From Gordionus sp. m RMFG-2023 (taxonomy: Eukaryota > Nematomorpha > Gordioida > Chordodea > Parachordodidae): a stretch of DNA of 64,000 nucleotides. The stretch's first letter is position 1, and each line of letters opens with the position of its first letter. The DNA lies in assembly GCF_954871325.1 (NCBI RefSeq), contig NC_088777.1, forward strand, positions 4,900,509-4,964,508, given 5' to 3'. Of the stretch, positions 48,055-58,519 are shown piece by piece. The notes under the pieces were generated by a model that was not told the origin of the DNA, did not search any database, and saw only the letters and a program-made list of their open reading frames with translations. The position numbers and the translations under genes were made by a program.

Positions 48055-48231
48055 AAGCGCTATTTTCGCCTGAAAAATATTGACTAAGCCTCGAAATTTC
48101 GATACTATATGTCTAGACCTTTGATCCTTCTATGAGCAAAATTTTCAGGCTTGCATAATGATTTATCTGGATAAAACACTGAGTTAGCCGTTTTTAAAAA
48201 TCGGCTCAAAACGAGCCGTTTAACAACACTA
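48055..48231. mobile_element. TAGTGTTGTTAAACGG-family MITE, left end lost
   Basis: Matches the element at 50029 from its first third to the end: GCCTCGAAATTTCG, then GTTAGCCGTTTTTAAAAATC GGC and GAGCCGTTTAACAACACTA. Confidence 0.75.
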
Positions 48232-48424
48232 AAGAGCCACAAGATGTGATTAATATATATCCAAAGTGGCGATATTCCGAACTCCCTAAAAGGAATCGTA
48301 TATATGAACGCGATTTGTGATTTTTTTTTTAAATAACCGATTCTAAGCCACCTCTACGTAACGCCTAAAATTATGATCAGCTGTTACCTTAAAAATTATT
48401 GGTGTCTTTTTTATCCAATATTAG

Positions 48425-48538
48425 ATTTGCCCGAGAATAGGCCCAACGAATACGTTAAAAGTCTAGTTTTGACCAAATTCCACCACGATGAGATAAACCT
48501 CGTCAATTCTCTCAAGGCTACCTTGTCCGAAATGTATA
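48425..48538 (+). CDS. Linker exon (38 codons, phase 1-1)
   Basis: Acceptor AATATTAG, donor GTGAGA. Reads DLPENRPNEYVKSLVLTKFH then HDEINLVNSLKATLSEMY, with a possible helix at the end. The high GC of third positions contrasts with the flanks. Frame continues past the donor, but into repetitive A/G-rich DNA. Confidence 0.65.
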
Positions 48539-49139
48539 GTGAGAAGGGGATCAAAGAAAGTTTTTTTTTAAAAAAAATTTTATTTTGTTGCTATAAGAAG
48601 AAAGTGGGACAGAAAGTAAGAATAAAAGAAAGAACGAAGAAAAGAAAAAAACGAAAGAAATTTAAATATATATATTTTTTTGAATTAAGCATCTCAAAAA
48701 ACGACCAAGAAAATAGCCAGTTCAACGCCCATCCCAAATCAAACAGGTTTGAAATGTACATTTTTCATTTTCAAAATATTATTTAAATTATTAATTACTT
48801 ATCTTATATCGCCATGCCGGGTAAATTTGGCATCCAGATATAACGTTCTCCGGAAAAATACTAATAAACGTTTTTTAAAGGTTCAAAATCCCATTTAAAG
48901 AACTCATATAAAATGGAATAGCGAATTATGTAGGAAAATAACTATTATAAAAATTATTTAATTTAACCAGGAATGTGGCCTAATTATATTTAATTTGTAT
49001 TTTTATAAAATGGTAATTTAATTTAATTTAGAAGATTATGTTAAAAAATTTAAGAAAGATATTTTGAATCGCAAAAAAAAATGTCATTCATTTTATTCTG
49101 TGGGCCAATTGGGGCAATAAAATATTTAAATATTTCGAT

Positions 49140-49250
49140 TAATTAATGCGCAAGCGCAAATAATGCATTTCAAATGGCCTCGTGCAAATTGGTAAAATTA
49201 GCGTTTGACGTTAGCCACCATTTAAAAAAAACGCAAATAGGTTTTGGTTT
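49140..49250. repeat. Repeat shared in inverse with 59210-59300
   Basis: TTTCAAATGGCCTCGTGCAA ATTGG...CGTTTGACGTTAGC.ACC is the reverse complement of the sequence at 59215-59290. No terminal structure seen. Confidence 0.7.
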
Positions 49251-49724
49251 TTCGTGACCTTTTTTTTTATTCTTCGCCTTGTAATATTATATAAAAATCT
49301 AATATAAATGATTTAACTTCAATCCTGAAAAAGGAATATTTAGAAATTAAAGAAATAAGAACGCAGACGATAATATAATTTTCAAATAAACAATGGATGC
49401 CCGTTACGTTTTTTAGTTTAAAAATTACGGCAAAACTTAAACGCTGAATTTGTGCGCACTATGAACGCTTTTTATTATTTTAACGACATTATCCTTTCAT
49501 TAAAGGAGTCGACTAACTTAGATTATTTGCTACGGTCTAACCCCTGCTTTTAACTAATGTGAATCATAGTTATAATTGCATTGGATTTTATGAATTTTCC
49601 TTTTTTTTGCCTTCCTCGAGGAAATTTAAAAATTATATTAAAAACAAATATTAAATGAATCTATTTTATTTTTATTATTTAAAAAAAAACAAATGGATTT
49701 AAGCATCGAACATATGCACCATAG

Positions 49725-49883
49725 ACCCTATTTTTAACGGCCATCGATACAAAAAATACAGTTACAAAGATGGGGCCACCTTTTACAGATGCCAAAACTT
49801 CCGATGCTCGGGCAGGGGTATATTGATCGGAGACACATTTACTAACACTAAAGGACACGATAACTTCTGTACCAATGAATCTG
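49725..49883 (+). CDS. FLYWCH zinc-finger exon (HX3C type)
   Basis: Acceptor CACCATAG, donor GTAATT, 159 bp, phase 1-1. Reads DPIFNGHRYKKYSYKDGATF, YRCQNFRCSGRGILIGDTF and KGHDNFC. Ligands are CX4C and HX3C rather than the usual HXH. The core FYRC....C.GRG.L.G is shared with the modules at 38736 and 56691. Confidence 0.85.
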
Positions 49884-50028
49884 GTAATTGTTAAATCACA
49901 TCTGGGATTTGTATAAAAAAAATACTTGCCCCAAGTTTTAAATTTATTTTTAGAGCTGTTAATTAATTAAAAAATTGTAATTAACTCCTAATTACAATTA
50001 CTTAAAATTATAATTAATTACAATTACT

Positions 50029-50248
50029 TAGTGTTGTTAAACGGCTCGTTTGCCTATTTTTAAAAACGGCTAACTCAATACTTCACTTAGAAAAATATTA
50101 CGCAAGCCTGAAGATTTTGCTCATAGAAGGAACAAAGGTCTATATATATATTATCGAAATCTCAAGGCCTAGGCTAGATTTTTCTGGCTAAAATATTGAG
50201 TTAGCCGTTTTTAAAAATCGGCTCAAAACGAGCCGTTTAACAACACTA
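50029..50248. mobile_element. Complete hAT-type MITE ('TAGTGTTGTTAAACGG' family)
   Basis: 220 bp with ends TAGTGTTGTTAAACGGCTCG TTT and AAACGAGCCGTTTAACAACA CTA, flanked by a perfect 8-bp duplication CAATTACT (50021-50028, 50249-50256). The 8-bp duplication and TAGTG ends place it in hAT. Other copies: 3912-4096, 29234-29429, 48055-48231, 59320-59368, and weaker ones at 20195 and 44470. Confidence 0.95.
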
Positions 50249-50878
50249 CAATTACTTACCAATTTTTTTAAAATATCTATACTAAAAACGGTACTTGTTG
50301 ATTAGAGTTAGATATATGTATTTTCGTATTCTTTGCTAGGCTACTGCTACTAAATTACAAAAAATTGTAAATATGGGGCACGTTTTTTTTTCTTCCTGGA
50401 AGGTCAAGATAGATATATTATTAAATTGATTATTGAAAACGATCAATCTAATTTATTCGACCAATATTATACGAGCTATAAGTTGGGGTGCCCTACTGTC
50501 TAACACTATTTAATGGTTTATCGAGGTATCCTTGCTCTGGATTTTTTTTTATAATTTAAATTCGATAAAAAAAATTTGAACTCAAACTCCTCGAGGGTTA
50601 ACTATATTTTCGATGATCAAAATTTCGCCAAAACGGCATTAATATCACAAGTTTACTAAAACAGCTGTCCCCACTCTTAGAAGAACTAATAAAATAATAT
50701 TAAAAATTAGAAACCGATAAAAAAAAATCTAACCATTGTGAACCCCTATAAACCATATAATTCCACTTGAAAAAAATGTTTTTATTAAAGGAGTTTGCTA
50801 ATCCTTACATCTTACGATATCACATATTTCATCGATCCATTCATGAATTTTTTTTTATAAATAAAATTATATTTACAG
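50249..50878. other. Intron of the FLYWCH gene
   Basis: AT-rich, no further exon recognised. Confidence 0.5.
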
Positions 50879-50914
50879 ATATGGATCAAGATAGCGATAA
50901 TACCTTTGCCTCAA
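50879..50914 (+). CDS. Microexon (12 codons, phase 1-1)
   Basis: Acceptor TATTTACAG, donor GTTTGA. Reads DMDQDSDNTFAS. Acidic. Confidence 0.45.
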
Positions 50915-51183
50915 GTTTGAGCTTGATTTATTTTATATCCCAATTAATACTTCTTATCGATATTTTGTTATTATAAGACTATAATTTTTTTTTAATATTA
51001 TGAGTTGACAAAACCTTGTCTAAATATAGTGTATTAGAATTAAAATGGCAATTTTAATATGATTAATTGTATTCAAATATATTGTTAATTGTGTCATGTT
51101 TATATTGTGAAGCCATTTTTATATCATTTCCAGGTAAAGAAGTGATATGCATTAAAAAAATATATATTATTTAAAATATATAG

Positions 51184-51234
51184 GTATCGAATTCGATCCA
51201 TCAAATCAACAAGAAGATCTTACTTCAATTACAA
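51184..51234 (+). CDS. Microexon (17 codons, phase 1-1)
   Basis: Acceptor ATATATAG, donor GTTAAT. Reads GIEFDPSNQQEDLTSIT. Same length as exons at 55996 and 56925. Confidence 0.45.
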
Positions 51235-51380
51235 GTTAATTGCTAAATTTACGATTACACAAAAGAAATAAATTAAAGAAAGAAAGAAAACGTTTATAAA
51301 ACATTTTCAGAAATTGTCATTTAATTTTTTTTTCCCCAAATAATACCAATATCTATTTTTTTATTAAAAAAAATTGACAG

Positions 51381-51434
51381 AAATCATTGATTTGGAAGAG
51401 AATTGTGATGATAATGTCGAAATCATTCGAACCG
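51381..51434 (+). CDS. Microexon (18 codons, phase 1-1)
   Basis: Acceptor TTGACAG, donor GTATAA. Reads EIIDLEENCDDNVEIIRT. Strongly acidic. Confidence 0.5.
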
Positions 51435-51472
51435 GTATAATTGTTAATATAAAATTTTATATTAAATATATC

Positions 51473-51540
51473 CTTCCTTTTTTCCTTCCTTCCTTCCTTC
51501 CTTTCTTTTTTCCTTCCCCTTCCTCCTTCCTTCCTCCCAA
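51473..51540. repeat. Imperfect (CTTC)n tract
   Basis: Pyrimidine-rich CCTTC/CTTC repeats just after a microexon. Confidence 0.85.
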
Positions 51541-51989
51541 GTGGCACACGCCTCAAATAACAAAAAATATTTTACCCATAAAGTTTTAAAAGAATGATGA
51601 TTAAAAAAAAATAATTATCAAAGTGACAGCTTGTCCAATTCGAGCACCTCTTTTTTATTTGCACGAATTAATCAAAAGGATTATTTATTTTAAAAAAATA
51701 AAATAGTTATTCATTTTTTGGCTTTAACCCCCCCCCCTCCCCATTTGATTATTAAGGCTTCCAAGAGGTAAATCGGAATTTGAAACCTCGCAAAAAAAAT
51801 GAAGACTTAAGAATTGATAGAGAAAATGGAAGCTTAATATAACTAAATTAAATAATGGAACTTGTTAAACCGATACATATGTAAATCCAAGGCCAAAAAA
51901 TGATGATAACAAAACTTGAACTTATAAATATATTTTTTTAAATTACATTTTATGATTTGTCAATTTTATCATTTTTTTCTCTCTTAAAG

Positions 51990-52064
51990 ATAAACACATG
52001 GTAATCGATTGCAAATCGCCGTCATCCATTTTCGAAAGCATGACGCAACCCCTCGAAACACCTG
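51990..52064 (+). CDS. Linker exon (25 codons, phase 1-1)
   Basis: Acceptor TCTCTCTTAAAG, donor GTTTAT. Reads DKHMVIDCKSPSSIFESMTQ then PLETP. Confidence 0.6.
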
Positions 52065-52336
52065 GTTTATTCTTATTTAAAAAAAAAATCTAACTTATAT
52101 TTTAAGCAACGACTTATTGGATTCGATAAGTTATTGCCATTAAAATGCTTGTTTAAATCGGTCATCAATTTTTTCCAATTATTATAATTAACGAATTCCA
52201 TATTGTTATAAATCTGCACCCTAAACATTTTCTATGATCTTTATATTTGATTAGCTAGAAATCGTTTTCAATATTTTACCCACGTTTTTAATGAATATTT
52301 TTTTATTTTATTTTTTTGAAATTATATTTATTATAG

Positions 52337-52408
52337 TCCAAACTCAAACCGCGTTTAGACCTCCTATTTTTATCCTGGATCAAAACGACGAGTCCGTTTT
52401 CACCCAAG
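52337..52408 (+). CDS. Linker exon (24 codons, phase 1-1)
   Basis: Acceptor TTATTATAG, donor GTTTTA. Reads VQTQTAFRPPIFILDQNDES VFTQ. Confidence 0.6.
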
Positions 52409-52996
52409 GTTTTATCTTTTCGAAGAATTGCTAGTTATATAACAACTCACCTGCCCCTCGAAATAAACACGATTTATAATAATCTACACCTTTTTCGCGT
52501 GAAGGGTTAGAGAGTTGTGAATCATATATTGTCCCCAAAAAATGATAATTTATAAATCGTTAGGAATTTTCTTGCCCGGCCTTCTGCCGGGTTTATCTTA
52601 AAAATCATATTTGTTTTTCTTATAATATAAAAGTCCTAGAATTATTGATCAATCTTCGATAATATATAATAAATGTATTTTTTAAATGCTTTATTTTAAT
52701 TTAGTAGATTATTCTCAATGACTTTATAATAATACTATCCAGAATAATTTCAATAGTAATATAATATCCTTCCAAAAAACATCAAAACTAGAAAAATATA
52801 AATATTCTTGGTATTTATTAGATATAAAGTCACTTTTGAGTCTTTTGAACGTATAATCTAAAAAAAAAATTTTGCTTTGGGAGGGGTCCAATAGCGAAAA
52901 CCCCCTCCGTAGCCACGCCACTGCGCGTATCCCTCTCTTAAGCAATTATATATCTTTTTTTTCAAAAAATAACGTGATCCGTTTTCCGTCCTCAAG

Positions 52997-53269
52997 ATGA
53001 ACCCTCTTCCAAGACCCCGAAATTTAAGTTGCAGAACGCTAGCGTGTCCTCTTCAAGTTTCCCCTCTCAATCGAAACCAAATAACATAAGCATACACGTA
53101 TTACCTAAACCGTCGTCATGGTCTGGTCCAAAATACCCTAAAATTATTCTGACCCCCGTAGCCCCCATAAAGCCTCAGCCCCCACAGCCAGCTATCCTGA
53201 AGCTCATTAGACCCAAACCTTCAACCACCACTGCCTCCACTCCTACAGAAGCGAAAAACGATTTGTGTG
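52997..53269 (+). CDS. Long Pro/Ser/Lys-rich linker exon (91 codons)
   Basis: Acceptor TTTTCCGTCCTCAAG with a good pyrimidine tract, donor GTATTT, phase 1-1. Starts DEPSSKTPKFKLQNASVSSS, later PVAPIKPQPPQPAILKLIRP KPSTTTAST. Basic and proline-rich, probably disordered, longest linker of the gene. GC far above the flanks. It could bind nucleic acid or partner domains; function is not known. Confidence 0.8.
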
Positions 53270-53783
53270 GTATTTATTATATTTTTAGCCTTATTTGGTT
53301 AGAATCGGAAAAAGGACTATATTTTAAGAAGCCAGCATGAGACACCCTGAAACTTATGTCTCAATTAGTAAGATCTCGAATTGATTATTTCATTGTTTTT
53401 CATAGAAAAACGATTTCAGTTTTATATAAGCTAATATCAATCGATCATTAAAAAATTTTAATAGAAATTTATTCACCTTGCTTTGCTATTGATTTGTCTA
53501 CGATTCTTGAATGTGCTATAAATACCAGTGACCCGCTGGCCCGAGAACATAGTCCGGGTCTTATTTTGGTTTTTTAAAAATTCTACACGGGTCCTGGGCC
53601 GTACCAATAGTTACCTCTGCAGGGCTCCGATAAATATTATAATCTCCCAAAATGTAAATTTGAAAATAAAAAAATAATAAAACGTTCGAGACAGTTGACA
53701 GGGCTCTGACCGACTAGAATGTCACTAGGATGCCTCTAATTCTAAACTTATCTTTATTATTTATTTATTTTTAAAACTATTAG

Positions 53784-53876
53784 TTTCTCCATTTGCGAAA
53801 AAAGATAACTCAACAACTGACTTCACGATTATAAGTTCATCGAGTGGCGCTGACAGGCAAACCATTGCTACAAAAT
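53784..53876 (+). CDS. Linker exon (31 codons, phase 1-1)
   Basis: Acceptor ACTATTAG, donor GTAAAA. Reads VSPFAKKDNSTTDFTIISSS SGADRQTIATK. Confidence 0.6.
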
Positions 53877-54129
53877 GTAAAAATGTTTTACTACTGATAT
53901 TACAAACTGAAATGTAAGAAATAATTTAATAAATAAATGAAAGAAAGAAAGAAGAAATATTTTTAAAAATAAATATTTACAATATAAACAAAAATACTAG
54001 TGTTATTCACGATTCTGTTTGTCTTTCTTTTATATTAGGGTAAGGATTATAAAGCCAGATTTTTTTGTTATAAAAATTATTCAATTTTAGAGGTATATCT
54101 TATTTTTGTCTACCTTACTACCTACACAG

Positions 54130-55050
54130 CTAGGGTTGGCAAATAAAAATCGATTTGATTTAAATCACTATTTATATCATAGAAAAATCGGTGATTTAAA
54201 TCAATAATTTAAATAAAATTCTATTTATTAAATTTGATAAAAATACTTAATATAAGGGAAAGGCAAAGGACTGAGATTATTTTAGAACTAAATAATTTTT
54301 ATACGAAAAATTACTAAATTAGTAAAATTTTATTTATTTTGTGTTTTTTCACATAATTAATTGTACAACTCTAATATCAATGTAGAGAGAAATTATTATT
54401 TCAAAAAAAAAGGTTATAGTTCAAGGCTGTGAACCCTCCTTCTAAACAAAGGTTTCTGGTTAAGTAAAATATCTCTGAACCCTGTTCGGGTCTAAGGTTT
54501 GCAGTCCAGAAATATATACTTATAAAATTTAGTAAAAATAACAGAAACATGAGTTTTTTTAAAAATTTATTTTACTATTTTTAGCAATTACCATAAAAAG
54601 AATTTTATTTTAATTAGTATAATACTACAATTTAAAAAAAAATATTCTATTTGTTTTTTTCTTTTCATTTTTACTAGAGAATTTTTACATCTTTTTTTTA
54701 TGCCTAACTTTTATACCTCATAGCAACTTTTCATGAATAATAATATAAAAAATAGGTTTCCTTAAACGTTTCACATATCTACGAATTTTTGATTTGACAG
54801 TCGGCTTTGTATTTGACAAAATATCGTATTAGCTGATGACATATCAATATATATTTTTTTCAATAACCTAACAGATCTCCTGAAACATTAACCTTTTAAC
54901 TTACAAAGAAATATTAGTGCTAAGGAAAAATAAAAAAAAATGATGTTTTATGATATTTTTAAATCTAAATATGTAATTTCTCTAATTTGAAATATTAGCA
55001 ATTCAGTTTAAACCATCAAATATTCAAAAAAAAATCAAATCTTGCCAAAT
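54130..55050. repeat. Possible hAT-like element (TAGGGTTGGCAAAT)
   Basis: Left end TAGGGTTGGCAAATAAAAAT with GATTTAAATCA motifs; right end ATCTTGCCAAATCCTA. The flanks (TACACAGC and CCACACAC) match only in part. Inside is AT-rich with no coding frame. Confidence 0.4.
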
Positions 55051-55240
55051 CCTACCACACACTTTATCGGGAATGTTACAATGGCATGAACCTTGCTATT
55101 TATATTTAAGAAACATAATTTGAATTAAAAGAAAATCACTTAAAAATCTTGACGTTCCACTTTCACAATAAAAGAACGGCCCAAACCCATATGATTAATA
55201 ATTATAATATAATCGATGTTTCAAACATCAACACGAAAGA

Positions 55241-55403
55241 TTACAATGAAGGTTATACGTACCAAGTTGTTCAATACGCCAAAACCAAGACCTATTACAA
55301 ATGCGCAACCGTGGGCTGCCCAGCTAGGGCCACTCTGTCCAACGACGTTTTCGATTGCTACAAAGAGCATATACGGGGCTGCCTAATCTCCAGCCTATTA
55401 AAA
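55241..55403 (+). CDS. FLYWCH zinc-finger exon (HX3C type)
   Basis: Reads DYNEGYTYQVVQYAKTKTYY, KCATVGCPARATLSND and YKEHIRGC, ending SSLLK. Ligands are CX4C and HX3C. The donor GTAATA lies after a complete codon (phase 0), and the next exon starts in phase 0, so two FLYWCH modules are joined. The left end is uncertain: an AG at 55239-55240 gives phase 1, but the frame is open to 55149, which includes possible initiator Met at 55188. Without splicing it ends at a TAA after a Thr/Pro-rich tail (about 55463). Confidence 0.75.
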
Positions 55404-55661
55404 GTAATACTAATTAATAATTCACTTACCACCACCACCCCTCCCCCTTCTTCAATTCTTTAATTTAATTTACTATCTTTAAAGTGTAACTAGGGGGTAG
55501 CGGAATTTGATTCCACTTTCTCAACCTAGCATGATCATTTTGCTTCTTGGTTTTTTCGGGTTTAGCAAGATTTTATTTTAACTTTGAACTAGGCGTTTTT
55601 TTTTAGATCGGATCAAGCCCTACAGATTTTTAATTTATTTTTTCATAAAAAATTTAAACAG

Positions 55662-55857
55662 ACCCCTTCCAAAAGTTATATAAAGGTTAACAGAATCTGG
55701 ATAGACCAAAACGGATTTCAGTACAAGAAGAAGTGCAGTTACAAGCACAACATTTACCTCAATTGCAAGAATTTGTCTTGCCCCGCCAGAGCCATCGTGT
55801 CCGAGGATGGCATGAGATTCATCAAACTGCATTCTTGTACTAATATGTTGGAGGCAG
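55662..55857 (+). CDS. FLYWCH zinc-finger exon (HXC type)
   Basis: Acceptor AATTTAAACAG, donor GTTTTA; phase 0 in, phase 1 out. Reads TPSKSYIKVNRIWIDQNGFQ, YKKKCSYKHNIYLNCKNLSC, PARAIVSED and KLHSC. It has the CX4C pair and HSC in place of HNH. It is the only exon of the series not symmetric in phase together with its left partner, so the pair is likely used as one unit. Confidence 0.8.
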
Positions 55858-55995
55858 GTTTTAACCTTAGAATTACTCATAATCATATTTCCCTCTCCCC
55901 TAATATTCACTCCTAAAATATCATATCGAGAATTTAATACAATTTTGAATATTCAAATTTATTGCATATTTTTATTTTTTGGGATAAATTTTTAG

Positions 55996-56046
55996 AAACA
56001 GATGATCACTCAAAACATAAGATGTGTAGCCATAACATGGACATAG
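55996..56046 (+). CDS. Microexon (17 codons, phase 1-1)
   Basis: Acceptor AATTTTTAG, donor GTTAGA. Reads ETDDHSKHKMCSHNMDI. Confidence 0.5.
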   Translation, partial: KQMITQNIRCVAITWT

Positions 56047-56690
56047 GTTAGATTTCATATTTCACTGATATATATATATTTTTAAAATGTATTCAATAAA
56101 ACTTGGTTATATTATAGTTTAGACACGCAAGTTTAACCTTTAAATTCTCTTAAATTTAACAAAGCTATATCTTTCTTTCGCTGTAATAAGTTATCTCAAA
56201 AAAAAAACAAGTGAAATTTTTTAAAGTAATAAGTTAAGCTATGGAGAAAGATAATAAAACATGAAAAGTAGTGATTTGCATCGGGCTTAATTTTTCAAGC
56301 CCGGTCCAGCCCGAAATTTTTTTATAAAGTTTTGCCTGGCCCGACTTGAATTTATTTAAATATAGAAATTAATTTTTATAATTACTCAAAATAAACGATT
56401 AGCCTAACTATGATCGTAAAGTCATTTGATCGTAAATTTGATCCATTTTTTTCTGATTGGTCCATTTTTTTTGATTGGTTTATTTTTTTCAGATTGGTCC
56501 ATTTTTTTCTGATTGGTCTATTTCTTTCTGATTGGTCTATTTCATCGCGTTAGATTAAAATCATTTAAAAACATTATGCTTAATACTGTAGCTGATAATA
56601 TAAGACTATTTGTTAAAAGAAGAAATGAATCATTGCAAAGTATGATATATTATATTAAATGTAATTTGATTAAAAAAATTTTTTTTTTAG

Positions 56691-56879
56691 ACAACTCAAT
56701 AAAATATATCAAATCTAGTAAAGGTAAGGATATTCTCTGCTATAACCTTTATCAATATACCATACATAGAATAGCTGAGCCTACAATATATTACCGCTGC
56801 AGAAGGAGAGATTGTAAAGGCAGAGGTAAGTTAGTAGGTAGTATATTTGAAGTGACAAAAAATCATCTAACAGCTGAAG
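56691..56879 (+). CDS. FLYWCH exon inside a transposon
   Basis: Acceptor TTTTTTTTTTAG, donor GTATAC, 189 bp, phase 1-1. Reads DNSIKYIKSSKGKDILCYNL, YQYTIHRIAEPTIYYRCRRR, DCKGRGKLVGSIFEVTKNH. The CX4C pair is present; one His is visible and the last ligand is missing, so zinc binding may be weakened. AT-rich in codon use like the module at 38736. It may be a captured copy of host exons or still a part of the host gene. Confidence 0.65.
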
Positions 56880-56924
56880 GTATACTTAATACTAAACCTA
56901 TATAGATTACTTACATTAATTTAG

Positions 56925-56975
56925 GTAAAGATTCTCAATGTATATCTTGTACAGATCAGAATACTACTATACCAA
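56925..56975 (+). CDS. Microexon inside the transposon (17 codons)
   Basis: Acceptor TTAATTTAG, donor GTAGAT, phase 1-1. Reads GKDSQCISCTDQNTTIP. It follows the FLYWCH exon by 45 bp, exactly the spacing between the exons at 38958 and 39004, which suggests common origin. Confidence 0.45.
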
Positions 56976-57942
56976 GTAGATCCAAATATATATGCTTTTA
57001 TAAAATTGATCCAAAATGATCACAGAAATACTAAATTAAAGAAGGTTCAATGGATGAGCTTATAGAAAACCAATAATAAATATATAACAAAAGGAAAGAA
57101 TATAAAATAAATAATCTTATTAATCAATATAATTTATAAATTATAGACAAATTTATTAAATAAATGTAATTAATACAGAAAATACAAATTTATAAATATC
57201 AAATGATATGACTCAATTATCAATTAATTTTTTTTATAAGTTATATTAAGAAATAGTATAAGTTATATTGAGAAAATGCATAAGAAATATTTCTTAATCA
57301 TTAAAATTAATCTTTAGTAATCATATTTATAAAGTTCAGTTATATTAAGAAATTGTATATCAAATTTGCTAATTAAATTTTATTCGTGAGCTTTAAAAAT
57401 ATTATAATACATTTCTACATAAAATACCCATAATATAAAATATCATAATATAATTAAAACAATGTCTGATATATTCAAATTGCTTGCATCTGATATAAGA
57501 ATTGCCTATAATCTGATATAAAAATTGCATATCATCTGATATAAGAATTGCTTGAAATAATTATCTTAAATATTGTTAAGAAATTGATTAGAAGTATCTA
57601 ATATATTTATGAATAGAAAGTTTCCTGGATAAAAAATGTAAGATGATAATAAAAATTGCTTGCTTGTTTATAAAAAATTGCTTATAGAATAATTACGATT
57701 AATAAATGCATATGAGTGAAAAAATCGTATTTTGACCGAAAATGGACCATCTTACGATCAAAGGAGGCCCTCCCAAATAAACGATACTTGTTATGTAGCG
57801 TCTACTTTCTATAGATAAAATCGCATATTTTTATTTTATATAAAAAAATTCAAACATAAAATTAATAAATTTAGATATATTTTTAAAAAATTTCTAAGGC
57901 CCGACCCGCCCATTAGGCCCAGCCTACTTTTGCAGATCTCTA

Positions 57943-58342
57943 ATGCAAAGTATTATTCCATTCTTACAATAGGGTCCATTTTTAATTTAAAGCAAAAAAA
58001 ATTAATCATGGAAACTTTACGAGATATGCAAGAGTAAGCAAAAATTAAATATCTTTAAATACCCTCTGCATCAATCGGGCACTTCACTAAGGTTGTCAAT
58101 ATTCAAGTTTGCTAAACTACATAAAGGTTTAATATTGTCAAAAACCTTGATTGACCGTTGCCATTATGACTTTAGAAATTTTTTTATTTTATGACAGGTG
58201 AGATGATGCTCATTAAAGATTAGATAGAAGGCGCTCTTATTTTTAAATTATCTATTTTATCATCAATTTTATTTTTTTGGATTAAATTTTGACAGGTTTT
58301 TTTTGTTGTTGTAAAAGATTATATTATCTACGAATAATAAAG
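57943..58342. other. Intron of the FLYWCH gene
   Basis: AT-rich; no exon recognised. Confidence 0.5.
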
Positions 58343-58462
58343 CTACTAAATCTATCCACGAGGGAGTGAATATCGATGACGATTCTTCCGATGATTCCGT
58401 GAGTTCTGCCACTCTCGAAAACGAAATCGGGAAATTTTCCGATTACGACGAACCCACTGAAA
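58343..58462 (+). CDS. Acidic/serine linker exon (40 codons)
   Basis: Reads ATKSIHEGVNIDDDSSDDSV SSATLENEIGKFSDYDEPTE. Donor GTATTT, phase 1. An acceptor AG at 58341-58342 gives phase 1; a stronger one at 58316-58317, behind a T-rich tract, gives phase 0 and eight more codons. Very acidic with DDDSSDDS, a pattern often phosphorylated by CK2. Confidence 0.65.
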
Positions 58463-58519
58463 GTATTTAAACTTATAATATACATATATATTTTTAAAGC
58501 ATCTTTGCCCCCCCCCTCC

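Larger units (their letters stand above)
56400..57774. mobile_element. Mutator-like element carrying FLYWCH exons
   Basis: 1375 bp flanked by a perfect 11-bp duplication AAATAAACGAT (56389-56399, 57775-57785), a length typical of Mutator-like transposons. Inverted TTTGATCGTAA..GGTCCATTTT motifs lie near both ends, but the outermost bases do not match well. The left part has five repeats of CTGATTGGTCCATTTTT; the right has three of ATCTGATATAAGAATTGC. The interior holds a FLYWCH exon and a microexon rather than a transposase. Confidence 0.65.
56269..57942. mobile_element. hAT-like element (GC-rich family) holding a nested element
   Basis: Ends TAGTGATTTGCATCGGGC and ...TTTTGCAGATCTCTA are inverted (10 of 12 bases), flanked by ATGAAAAG and ATGCAAAG (7 of 8). 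GGGC/GCCC-rich blocks lie near both ends. The interior is interrupted at 56400-57774. Confidence 0.75.

Noticed and set aside
48373-48786. 137-codon frame
   Set aside because: Only 48425-48538 has coding composition and splice sites; the right half is A/G-rich low complexity.
51353-51589. Frames with KEGRKE / PSFLP repeats
   Set aside because: Come from the CTTC-rich tract; only the microexon 51381-51434 is kept.
55635-55910. Minus-strand 91-codon frame
   Set aside because: Antisense shadow of the FLYWCH exon at 55662.
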